NCBI GenBank assembly: GCA_017380975.1
Contig: JAFOCX010000123.1
Location: forward strand, 1 to 5,291
Length of the DNA stretch: 5,291 bases
Direction: 5' to 3'
From: Lachnospiraceae bacterium
GTDB taxonomy: Bacteria; Bacillota; Clostridia; Lachnospirales; Lachnospiraceae
Both the position numbers and the translations under genes were made by a program. This document shows positions 1 to 5,291 of this stretch, piece after piece (position 1 is the stretch's first letter; every line of letters begins with the position of its first letter). The notes under the pieces were generated by a model that was not told where the DNA came from, did no database searches, and saw nothing but the letters and a program-made list of their open reading frames with translations.

Positions 1-838
1 GAATCGCCATGCTGTACGGAACCTGAACAGTCTCATTCGCTGCAACATTATTCATCCAACGGTCATAATTTCCGTCATTGATCTCAAACGGGAATTCTTT
101 CACATTGGCAGAGAGTTCCATCTCCACACGCACATCATAAGCGGTACGATATCCTGTATTACGGAGGTTGATATCAAAGTTCATAACCTCTCCGTAAATT
201 CCCTGCGGAGTCGACTGATTCTCACCAAGTGCAAACGCAACCGGTTCTGTTCCTGTCTCGTCCTTCTCCGTCGGATCTGCGGCAGTCTTTGTCTTCGCCC
301 AGATGATCATCGTTTTTGCGTATTCTCTCTGGTTTCCTCGCTCATTCTCGGTCAGCACATGGATCAAGACCGGATAATAGCCCTGTTCCAGATCTTTCTT
401 CATGCTTACCTTCAGATTTGCCGTTTTTTTCGCTCCATCCTTAACAGAACCAATGTTTTTCTGTTTATTTAAGGAATCATTAATTTCGAACGGATATGTA
501 GTTTTCATAGAACGAACCAGATCGCTGCTGTCTTCCTCTTCGATGTCAATATCATAATAATCTTTATAGTCCTCTTCATCCGCGATCCATACGTACGTCT
601 TCTTCCAGTCTTCTCCGGAATTATTTTTCAACGTAATGGAAATCGTAGATGATTTACCGATCGTTACTTCTTCTGTCGATCCAATGACCAACCGTACATC
701 GGAATTATCATCATCTTTATGATAAACCTTCGGAATCTCCTCATCATCTTCATCTGCAAATGCAGTCAGCGAAACACTCGTGAGCATCAGCACTGCTGCC
801 AGCATAAAGAGAAAGAATTTCTTCATAATCCTTTTCAT
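1..838 (-). CDS. Exported protein with tandem Ig-like (COG1361/CARDB-type) domains, 3' end outside the window
   Basis: This is an open frame of 279 codons that runs off the left edge, so the C-terminus is unseen. Residues 1-28 form a clear Sec signal peptide: basic MKRIMKK, a hydrophobic core, then an AFA cleavage site before an acidic stretch (DEDDEE). After it come two similar beta-rich segments, about 48-180 and 199-279. Each ends near a (Y/F)PFEIND motif (115-121 and 249-255), and the first continues into a GYYPVLIHV stretch (153-161). This pattern resembles the S-layer/CARDB-like adhesion domains of COG1361 proteins that accompany MacB-type ABC ATPases in clostridia. I chose the ATG at 838 because it overlaps the ATPase stop as ATGA and has AGGG seven bases upstream. 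The in-frame ATG at 826 has AAAGGA only two bases away. The likely role is an extracytoplasmic or membrane-anchored partner of the ABC exporter; its ligand is unknown. A C-terminal membrane anchor or LPXTG signal cannot be checked here. Confidence 0.8.
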   Translation of the reverse strand, partial: MKRIMKKFFLFMLAAVLMLTSVSLTAFADEDDEEIPKVYHKDDDNSDVRLVIGSTEEVTIGKSSTISITLKNNSGEDWKKTYVWIADEEDYKDYYDIDIEEEDSSDLVRSMKTTYPFEINDSLNKQKNIGSVKDGAKKTANLKVSMKKDLEQGYYPVLIHVLTENERGNQREYAKTMIIWAKTKTAADPTEKDETGTEPVAFALGENQSTPQGIYGEVMNFDINLRNTGYRTAYDVRVEMELSANVKEFPFEINDGNYDRWMNNVAANETVQVPYSMAI

Positions 839-1635
839 TCTGCATCCCTACTTTCGTCTGTCTGTTCTGTATTTTCGGAAGGAAGCCCCATCTTATAAGC
901 TTCTTCCAGAGCAACGAGATCCACTTCTCTGTGATTCTCTTCAATATGAACGATCTTACCGTCAATGATCTGAAAAATACGATCCGCGTACGTTGCAAGA
1001 TTATTGTCATGAGTTACCATGACCAATGTCTGATTCTGTTCTTTGACGATCTGCTGCATCAAACGGAGCACTTCCATCGTCGTCTTGGAATCCAGGTTTC
1101 CCGTCGGCTCATCCGCAAAAATAATCTGCGGATCTGAGGCTAATGCTCTTGCAATGCCGACTCTCTGCTGCTGACCGCCGGACATCTGGTTCGGCATATG
1201 TTTCATATGCTTTTCCAGACCAACCAGCTGCAAATACTTTTTTGCCTGTTTTAATCTGACTGCTTTCGGAACCCCTCGAAATGACAATGGCAAAGCAACA
1301 TTTTCGATCGCATTCATCGTTGAAAGCAAGTTATAGGACTGAAAAATAAACCCTACCCGCGCTCTGCGGAACGCGACTAACTGTTTTTCATTCAGCTTTT
1401 CAATATGTTTTCCTGCAATGATGATCTCACCTTTTGTCGGATGCTCCAATCCTGCCAACATATTGAGAAGCGTTGATTTTCCGGAACCGGAAGGACCTGT
1501 GATCGCACAAAATTCGCCACGATAGATTTCAAAATCCACACCATCCAGTGCATGAACCTTCGTATCTCCCATCCGGTATATCTTATATAGATCCTTTACC
1601 TGGATCACTGCTTCACGCGCTTTGGCTGTTTCCAC
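835..1635 (-). CDS. ABC transporter ATP-binding protein, MacB/LolD type
   Basis: This 266-residue cytoplasmic ATPase should power an ABC system of the MacB/LolD/FtsE class, whose members export peptides or lipoproteins or act as mechanotransmitters. All nucleotide-binding motifs are intact: Walker A GPSGSGKST (47-55), Q-loop FQ (Q99), signature MSGGQQQR (151-158), Walker B IIFADEP with catalytic E176, D-loop NLD (180-182) and H-loop H209. The subfamily is suggested by DLYKIYRMGD near the N-terminus and by the SYNLLSTMNAIENV segment after the Q-loop. The C-terminus carries about 35 acidic residues beyond the usual 220-230-residue core. The start is GTG at 1635, supported by GAAGGTGA four bases upstream. 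The gene overlaps the exported-protein gene by four bases (ATGA), so the two are translationally coupled. No permease is visible; one probably lies beyond the left edge. The substrate cannot be inferred from the ATPase alone. Confidence 0.95.
   Translation of the reverse strand: METAKAREAVIQVKDLYKIYRMGDTKVHALDGVDFEIYRGEFCAITGPSGSGKSTLLNMLAGLEHPTKGEIIIAGKHIEKLNEKQLVAFRRARVGFIFQSYNLLSTMNAIENVALPLSFRGVPKAVRLKQAKKYLQLVGLEKHMKHMPNQMSGGQQQRVGIARALASDPQIIFADEPTGNLDSKTTMEVLRLMQQIVKEQNQTLVMVTHDNNLATYADRIFQIIDGKIVHIEENHREVDLVALEEAYKMGLPSENTEQTDESRDAE
846..849 (-). promoter_or_regulatory. Ribosome binding site of the exported protein, favouring the 838 start
   Basis: The minus strand reads AGGG seven bases before the ATG at 838. 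The site lies inside the last codons of the ATPase gene, so translation is probably coupled through the ATGA overlap. A stronger-looking AAAGGA (829-834) lies only two bases before the alternative ATG at 826, too close to be efficient. This supports 838, but an N-terminus four residues shorter is possible. Confidence 0.45.
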
Positions 1636-1639
1636 ACTC

Positions 1640-1647
1640 TCACCTTC
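1640..1647 (-). promoter_or_regulatory. Ribosome binding site deciding the GTG start of the ABC ATPase
   Basis: The minus strand reads GAAGGTGA, seven of eight matches to the ideal GGAGGTGA, four bases before the GTG at 1635. The nearby ATG at 1655 is in a different frame and is not the start. This makes the non-ATG start the best choice. Confidence 0.75.
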
Positions 1648-1669
1648 TGTCCCATAATAATCTGTATCT

Positions 1670-1698
1670 ATTATAAAGAAGTCTTAACAGAATAGAAA
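1670..1698 (-). promoter_or_regulatory. Probable sigma-A promoter of the ABC exporter operon
   Basis: On the minus strand a perfect TATAAT lies at 1670-1675 in the 84-bp gap between the upstream gene's stop and the ATPase start. The hexamer 17 bases upstream (1693-1698, TTTCTA) matches the -35 consensus poorly, so the promoter may be weak or activator-dependent. Transcription would begin near 1663, giving a leader of roughly 28 bases. Confidence 0.45.
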
Positions 1699-1715
1699 TA
1701 TAAAATCTATTAAGA
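1682..1715. repeat. Imperfect AT-rich inverted repeat upstream of the ABC operon
   Basis: TCTTAA (1682-1687) and TAGA (1693-1696) are mirrored by TCTATTAAGA (1706-1715), with five unpaired bases in the left arm. The element overlaps and lies just upstream of the weak -35 region of the ABC promoter, where an activator such as a response regulator could bind. As an RNA hairpin it is too AT-rich to be a convincing terminator for the upstream gene. In AT-rich DNA such a repeat can arise by chance. Confidence 0.25.
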
Positions 1716-1719
1716 TTCC

Positions 1720-2556
1720 TTACGAATTCATTTCTGTCGCCTCTGCAGTATCTGCTGTCACACGGCGTTCAAATTCTTTCAAATACTCCTCCACAGATAC
1801 ATATTGTCCGTTGTTTACACGATATGCCGGATTCCACATTCTTACCACACGGATCGCTGCGTGTTCCTCATCGGATGTCGGGCGGAAATTGCTGTCAGCC
1901 AGGAAAATATCTCCAACCACCAGATTTTTCCACTTCATATAGATTTCCTGATTTTTCTTCTGTTTTTTGTTATGGAAGACTTCCATTACGATCAAGCGGA
2001 AAATCTCATCACTGCAGCACACGATCGTCTTCGGTTTCAACAAGCGGATCTGTGTCTTGATAAACTCAATATAATACTGTCCGTACTGCATGCTGATATC
2101 GTCTGCCGCCCCCTTGCCGCCGCGCTTATTGATATAAAGCACCGCCAGCTGCTTCAATAATTTCAGATTTGAACATTTCGCTGTGTTTTTATAAAACTGT
2201 TCATTCACAATCTTCTGCATTCCCGACAGGTAGTCCAGATATTCTACTTCACCGGACGGACTCTTTCCGAATGCCAATTGCTTTCTCACATCTGAGATCA
2301 CAGGCATCGTCTGTCCCTGCTGAATAAACTTACGCATATTCGTCTCTTTTAAAACAAACAACGTACCGTTGTAATCTTCCGGAGATACAATTCCGTCAAT
2401 ATGAAAGCTTCTCTGCTCGATCTCACCATAACAGGTCGCACCATATGGTTCTTCTTCCATCTGCTGCATCAACTGCCATACCAGATACAGTTCTTCCAAC
2501 GACTCACACTTCGCCGCCTGACCTTCCAGCACAATCTGCTCCATCGTCTTTCTCAT
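1720..2556 (-). CDS. Conserved protein of unknown function, possibly uracil-DNA-glycosylase-superfamily-like
   Basis: This is a 278-residue soluble protein with no signal peptide or membrane segment, and I do not recognise a named family with certainty. The visible blocks are LFVLKETN (66-73), YINKRGGKGAADD (141-153), KPKTIVCCSDE (174-184) and RMWNPAYR (239-246). The order resembles distant uracil-DNA-glycosylase-superfamily proteins of Firmicutes: a beta strand with an active-site loop, an Asn-x-Arg-Gly-Gly loop, a 'KPK-I-V-C' strand and a late W-x-P motif. None of the classical UDG catalytic motifs (GQDPYH, HPSPLS) is present in standard form, so activity on DNA is not shown. The start is ATG at 2556 because GGGAGGT sits four bases upstream; an ATG six codons earlier (2574) has no good ribosome site. 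It is divergent from pyrB and appears monocistronic. The C-terminal tail (about 264-278) is polar and probably disordered. Confidence 0.85.
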   Translation of the reverse strand: MRKTMEQIVLEGQAAKCESLEELYLVWQLMQQMEEEPYGATCYGEIEQRSFHIDGIVSPEDYNGTLFVLKETNMRKFIQQGQTMPVISDVRKQLAFGKSPSGEVEYLDYLSGMQKIVNEQFYKNTAKCSNLKLLKQLAVLYINKRGGKGAADDISMQYGQYYIEFIKTQIRLLKPKTIVCCSDEIFRLIVMEVFHNKKQKKNQEIYMKWKNLVVGDIFLADSNFRPTSDEEHAAIRVVRMWNPAYRVNNGQYVSVEEYLKEFERRVTADTAEATEMNS

Positions 2557-2560
2557 AGGT

Positions 2561-2567
2561 ACCTCCC
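2561..2567 (-). promoter_or_regulatory. Strong ribosome binding site fixing the start at 2556
   Basis: GGGAGGT on the minus strand lies four bases before the ATG at 2556, with its GGAGG core five bases away. It falls inside the longest possible reading frame, which opens at 2574, so that upstream ATG is very unlikely to be used. The true protein is therefore six residues shorter than the longest open frame. Confidence 0.85.
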
Positions 2568-2609
2568 GGATCATAAGCTTCCATTCTGAAATAAATCATT
2601 ATCTTTTAT

Positions 2610-2640
2610 ATCATAACACAATTTCCTTTTCTTTTGTAAA
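2610..2640 (-). promoter_or_regulatory. Possible promoter of the 278-residue protein gene
   Basis: The minus strand has TATGAT (2610-2615) as a -10 and TTTACA (2635-2640) as a -35, each one mismatch from consensus, but spaced 19 bases apart instead of the optimal 17. Transcription would start near 2603, about 47 bases before the ATG. The surrounding sequence is very AT-rich, so other -10-like hexamers are also possible. Confidence 0.35.
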
Positions 2641-2644
2641 AAAG

Positions 2645-2676
2645 TTGTAGAATTTACGCTTCATATCGTCTATAAT
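2645..2676 (+). promoter_or_regulatory. Probable promoter of pyrB
   Basis: A perfect TATAAT lies at 2671-2676. The -35 is poor: TTGTAG (2645-2650) is 20 bases away, while the hexamer at the optimal 17-base spacing is TAGAAT. Transcription would begin near 2683, giving a leader of about 44 bases. That leader is too short for a PyrR-type attenuator with alternative hairpins and none is visible, so PyrR attenuation looks unlikely here. Confidence 0.45.
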
Positions 2677-2711
2677 TATTTTCATGTAGAACATCCACAT
2701 TTCAAAGTCAG

Positions 2712-2717
2712 AAAGGA
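2712..2717 (+). promoter_or_regulatory. Ribosome binding site of pyrB
   Basis: AAAGGA lies nine bases before the ATG at 2727, an acceptable spacing. The protein begins [10 protein letters not shown], matching the usual N-terminus of PyrB proteins, so the start is well supported. Confidence 0.7.
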
Positions 2718-2726
2718 ATCCTACTT

Positions 2727-3830
2727 ATGAGACATTTAATCAGTCCGTTAGACTTTACAGTTGAAGAGATCCAGAAATTATTGGACCTTGCATGTGATAT
2801 TGAAAAAAATCGTTCCAAATATGCTCATGTTTGTGACGGTAAAAAGCTTGCAACACTCTTTTTTGAGCCGAGCACACGCACACGCTTAAGTTTTGAATCT
2901 GCAATGCTCAGTCTGGGCGGTTCAGTCCTTGGTTTCTCCAATGCCAGCTCCAGCTCTGCGGCAAAGGGTGAAAGCGTAGCCGATACGATCCGCATGATCT
3001 CCTGTTATTCCGATATCGTAGCCATGCGCCATCCGAAAGAGGGATCCGCATTCGTTGCCGCTGAAAAAGCTTCCATCCCGTTCATTAACGCAGGCGATGG
3101 CGGCCATCAGCATCCGACACAGACCTTAACAGACCTTCTTACTATTTATTCTTTAAAAGGCAGACTTGACGGTATGACGATCGGCCTTTGCGGCGATTTA
3201 AAATTTGGCCGTACCGTTCACTCCCTGATCCATGCAATGGTTCGTTATCCGGGTGTTAAGTTCGTGCTGATCGCACCTCCGGAGCTTCGTATTCCGGACT
3301 ATATCCGTGAAGATGTTCTGGAAGCGCACGGAATCGAATATCGCGAGGTAACCAGCCTGGAAGATGCAATGGCTGATCTCGATATTCTTTATATGACAAG
3401 AGTTCAGAGAGAACGTTTCTTAAGCGAGGATGAATACCTTCGCGTAAAAGACTGCTATATTCTTGATAAAGCGAAGATGGCACTGGCGAAAGACGATATG
3501 TTTGTACTCCATCCGCTTCCGCGTGTAAACGAGATTTCCACAGAGGTTGATGATGACCCAAGAGCAGCTTATTTCAGACAGGCTCAGTACGGCGTATATG
3601 TTCGTATGGCTCTGATCATGACTTTACTGAAACTGGATGCAGCTGCAGACATTGCACCGGACCATGAGACAGCAAAGGAACAGACCAATGCAATCCGCAA
3701 GGATCTTCGTTGTACAAACCCGCACTGCATCACTTCCATTGAGCAGGAGCTTCCTCAGGTATTCTATCTGGCTGATGAAGAAAAACAGGTTTACCGCTGC
3801 CAGTACTGTGAAGCAAAACATAACGCATAA
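2727..3830 (+). CDS. pyrB: Aspartate carbamoyltransferase catalytic chain with a fused PyrI-type zinc domain
   Basis: The enzyme joins carbamoyl phosphate and L-aspartate to N-carbamoyl-L-aspartate, the committed step of de novo pyrimidine synthesis, in the cytosol. The catalytic chain (about 1-305) keeps FEPSTRTR (46-53, carbamoyl-phosphate loop), K80 of the mobile '80s loop' (E. coli K84), R101, H129 in [11 protein letters not shown] (E. coli H134), R162, R225 and Q227 in TRVQ, and LHPLPRV (261-267). At 367 residues it is about 55 longer than a plain PyrB. A linker (about 306-327) leads to a module with CTNPHC (329-334) and CQYC (358-361). The C-x4-C and C-x2-C pairs are separated by 23 residues, exactly as in the zinc domain of the E. 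coli PyrI regulatory subunit (C109, C114, C138, C141). The PyrI nucleotide-binding domain is missing, and no pyrI follows: a terminator begins within 20 bases. I infer that the zinc module stabilises the trimer, without classical CTP/ATP allostery in this polypeptide. Confidence 0.97.
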   Translation: MRHLISPLDFTVEEIQKLLDLACDIEKNRSKYAHVCDGKKLATLFFEPSTRTRLSFESAMLSLGGSVLGFSNASSSSAAKGESVADTIRMISCYSDIVAMRHPKEGSAFVAAEKASIPFINAGDGGHQHPTQTLTDLLTIYSLKGRLDGMTIGLCGDLKFGRTVHSLIHAMVRYPGVKFVLIAPPELRIPDYIREDVLEAHGIEYREVTSLEDAMADLDILYMTRVQRERFLSEDEYLRVKDCYILDKAKMALAKDDMFVLHPLPRVNEISTEVDDDPRAAYFRQAQYGVYVRMALIMTLLKLDAAADIAPDHETAKEQTNAIRKDLRCTNPHCITSIEQELPQVFYLADEEKQVYRCQYCEAKHNA

Positions 3831-3836
3831 ACATAT

Positions 3837-3880
3837 AAAAAAGACCACGGAAAAGTTATCCTTTTCGTGGTCTTTTCTTT
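3837..3880. terminator. Bidirectional rho-independent terminator shared by pyrB and rnpB
   Basis: GACCACG (3843-3849) and AAAAG (3851-3855) pair with CTTTTCGTGGTC (3861-3872) around a TTATC loop, with one bulged G at 3850. On the plus strand the stem is followed by TTTTCTTT and ends pyrB, 12 bases after its stop. On the minus strand it is followed by TTTTTTATATG and ends rnpB. The flanking A and T runs can extend the stem by about four pairs. It separates two convergent transcription units. Confidence 0.9.
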
Positions 3881-3890
3881 CTGTAATAAA

Positions 3891-4242
3891 TTCTGAGCAA
3901 AACGATAAGCCGGGTTATGTCGTGGATGATCATCTATCTAGACCGTCTGTCACCAGACGGCTCAAGCGACCTACCCGGAAGCAGACGGGCCGCCTTATGC
4001 TCCCTGTTCGGTCTTGCTTCGAGTGGGGTTTACATGTGCCCTCTCTGTTACCAGCGAGGCGGTAGTCTCTTACACTGCCTTTCCACCCTTACCTGCGTAA
4101 ACGCAGGCGGTTTATTTCTGTTGCACTGTCCCTGGAGTCACCTCCGCCAGACGTTATCTGGCACCCTGCCCTTTGAAGCCCGGACTTTCCTCTCCTGCAC
4201 CCTTTCGGCCATGCAGCAGCGATCATCTGTCTTACTCAGAAC
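3891..4242 (-). ncRNA. rnpB: RNase P RNA, bacterial class A
   Basis: This is the catalytic RNA that, with the RnpA protein, removes 5' leaders from pre-tRNAs. Read on the minus strand it has CR I GAGGAAAGTCCGGGCT (4177-4192) and CR V ACATAACCCGGCTTA (3906-3920), which form P4. P1 pairs 4229-4241 with 3891-3903 (13 pairs with G-U wobbles). P2 pairs GATGATC (4221-4227) with GATCATC (3925-3931). P8 is 4147-4161, P9 is 4134-4145 with a GUGA loop, P12 is 4092-4107, and P18 is 3943-3960 with a GUGA tetraloop. The GTAAACCCCACTCGAAGCAAGACC-like block precedes P15 (3977-3982 with 3999-4004). The helix set and order follow the E. coli-type (class A) fold, not the Bacillus B fold. The length of about 350 nt is typical. 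One oddity is that the L15 CCA-binding motif reads GGC (3992-3994) and not GGU. It has its own promoter and a shared terminator. Exact mature ends are uncertain by a few bases. Confidence 0.97.
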
Positions 4243-4249
4243 GAAACTC

Positions 4250-4278
4250 ACTATAACACAATTCTTTTTTTCTGTCCA
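4250..4278 (-). promoter_or_regulatory. Sigma-A promoter of rnpB
   Basis: On the minus strand, TGGACA (-35, 4273-4278) and TATAGT (-10, 4250-4255) are each one mismatch from consensus and exactly 17 bases apart. The spacer contains a run of seven A. Transcription is predicted to start near 4242-4243, just before the first base of P1, so little or no 5' trimming would be needed. The -35 begins eight bases after the stop codon of the upstream kinase gene. Confidence 0.85.
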
Positions 4279-4286
4279 GAGGTGTT

Positions 4287-5291
4287 TTAAACCTTCAGAC
4301 AACTTCCGCCGATAAATTCACGCAAGATGGAGTTTTTCGGGATCGTTTCACTATCCATTCCGAGGAAATAATCCAGGAACTTCAGAAGTCGTTTCGCTTC
4401 ATCATACTCTACGGTATCTCTCGGAATTCCGAATAAGAGCGGTTCCGCATACATCTTCAGTACTGCCAGCTCATACACGAGCGCTGAGTTAAACATCACA
4501 TCCGCAGACTCCTGATACGGGAAAATATTTCTGTCTTCTCCGCGTCTGACAGACTGCCACATCTGAATGGTTTCAAATGCATTGGTTCCTCTGGTTCTTG
4601 CATCTCGCACCATGCGTCGGATCAAGCGACCGTCTGTGGTCGGGATACGGTTATGTTCATCCACATTTAACTGGGTCAATGCACTGATGTAGATCTTAAA
4701 CTTACTCTCTTTTGGCAGAGAATACGAAAGTTCATCATTCAGACAGTGAATACCTTCAATAATGAGAACATCTTTCTTTCCCAACTGGAGATAGTTTCCT
4801 TTATACTCTCTCTTTCCTGTATGGAAATTGAAACGCGGGATCTCTACCTTCTCTCCGGCCAGCAGCGCATTCATATGTTCATTAAAGGTTTCGATATCTA
4901 CACAGCCAAGTGCCTCCATATCGACATTTCCGAACTCATCCTTCGGATAATCCTCCCTATTGCGGAAATAGTTATCGACTGCGATTGGATGCGGATTGTA
5001 TCCGAGAGCCTGAAAATGTGTTGCCAGTCGATGGCTGAATGTTGTTTTACCGGAAGAGGAGGGACCTGCGATCATAACAATGCGCTTGTCCGGATCTTTC
5101 GCTGCTATCTCTGCGATATTGCCAATATTCTTCTCCTGCAGCGCTTCCTGCATCATGATCAGTTCCGGACCTTTTCCGTCACAGATCAATTTGTTCAATG
5201 CCGCAACATTCGGAACTTCTAATTTATCACTCCAGCGATAGGAGTCTCTGAGAACGTGGAACAGCTTCTCATAGAATGGTTCTTCAACTAC
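4287..5291 (-). CDS. Uridine-kinase-like nucleoside kinase, C-terminal 334 residues (5' end outside the window)
   Basis: The reading frame is open to the right edge, so the start lies outside; the TTG at 5198 is internal. Family members are about 550 residues with an N-terminal TGS/ThrRS-like region, of which this window would hold only the kinase part. Numbering from the first visible codon, Walker A is GPSSSGKT (76-83), followed by the uridine-kinase substrate motif DNYF (106-109), FNFHTGKREY (154-163), the Walker B-like VLIIEG (175-180) and the arginine-rich lid RRMVRDARTRG (225-235). The C-terminus ends in the typical ILREFIGGSC block (322-331). The predicted reaction is ATP-dependent phosphorylation of uridine or cytidine to UMP or CMP (pyrimidine salvage), but enzymes of this long subgroup are poorly characterised and another substrate is possible. 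No terminator lies between its stop and the rnpB promoter, so some read-through into rnpB is likely. Confidence 0.93.
   Translation of the reverse strand, partial: VVEEPFYEKLFHVLRDSYRWSDKLEVPNVAALNKLICDGKGPELIMMQEALQEKNIGNIAEIAAKDPDKRIVMIAGPSSSGKTTFSHRLATHFQALGYNPHPIAVDNYFRNREDYPKDEFGNVDMEALGCVDIETFNEHMNALLAGEKVEIPRFNFHTGKREYKGNYLQLGKKDVLIIEGIHCLNDELSYSLPKESKFKIYISALTQLNVDEHNRIPTTDGRLIRRMVRDARTRGTNAFETIQMWQSVRRGEDRNIFPYQESADVMFNSALVYELAVLKMYAEPLLFGIPRDTVEYDEAKRLLKFLDYFLGMDSETIPKNSILREFIGGSCLKV

Noticed and set aside
750..1010. Minus-strand 86-codon frame across the ATPase/exported protein junction
   Set aside because: It is in a third frame, overlaps both well-supported genes, and has no ribosome site or recognisable motif.
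2684..2694. Short inverted repeat ATGT-AGA-ACAT in the pyrB leader as an operator or attenuator
   Set aside because: Four-base arms are expected by chance in AT-rich DNA and would not form a stable hairpin.
3943..3960. Perfect seven-pair hairpin with a GUGA loop as a terminator or stand-alone regulatory element
   Set aside because: It is the P18 helix of RNase P RNA and has no T-tract after it.
3637..4315. Plus-strand open frames overlapping 3637-4065 and 3917-4315
   Set aside because: They lie antisense to the RNase P RNA or out of frame with the pyrB end, lack ribosome sites, and encode low-complexity Cys/Ser/Arg-rich peptides with no family resemblance.
5198..5198. TTG at 5198 as the start of the kinase
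   Set aside because: The frame stays open for 31 more codons to the window edge with family-like sequence (PFYEKLF, DSYRWSDK), so the true start lies outside the window.
4746..5222. Plus-strand 158-codon frame opposite the kinase gene
   Set aside because: It is an antisense shadow of a highly conserved kinase coding sequence, with no ribosome site.

Overview
The window looks like chromosomal DNA of a low-to-moderate GC Firmicute, most likely a Lachnospiraceae-type gut clostridium. The reasons are the strong AGGAGG-like ribosome sites, a class A RNase P RNA, a uridine-kinase-like protein of the long clostridial type, and an ABC exporter ATPase paired with an exported repeat-domain protein. 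The assignment is by recognition only; no search was run. I see no phage, insertion sequence, CRISPR, tRNA or rRNA. It is mostly core-genome sequence with a few unusual details.

Left part (1-1719, minus strand): a MacB/LolD-type ABC ATPase (GTG start at 1635) is followed, with an ATGA stop/start overlap, by an exported protein with tandem similar domains. That protein runs off the left edge. The two are probably the start of an ABC exporter operon whose permease would lie outside the window. Its probable promoter is in the 84-bp gap before the next gene.

Middle (1720-3830): a 278-residue protein of uncertain function on the minus strand, distantly reminiscent of the uracil-DNA-glycosylase superfamily, is divergent from a plus-strand aspartate carbamoyltransferase gene. 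The latter is the most notable gene here. Its catalytic chain is followed by a C-terminal four-cysteine zinc module with the exact cysteine spacing of the PyrI regulatory subunit, but the nucleotide-binding allosteric domain of PyrI is absent.

Right part (3831-5291): one hairpin acts as a bidirectional terminator between pyrB (+) and the RNase P RNA gene rnpB (-). rnpB has its own good sigma-A promoter, which begins only 8 bases after the stop codon of a minus-strand uridine-kinase-like gene whose 5' end is cut by the right edge. A de novo pyrimidine enzyme and a probable pyrimidine-salvage-type kinase therefore flank rnpB, though nothing in the sequence shows that they are co-regulated. No undescribed multi-gene system is evident. 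The observations worth a second look are the PyrB-zinc fusion, the uncharacterised 278-residue protein and the GGC in place of GGU in the tRNA-CCA-binding loop of rnpB.
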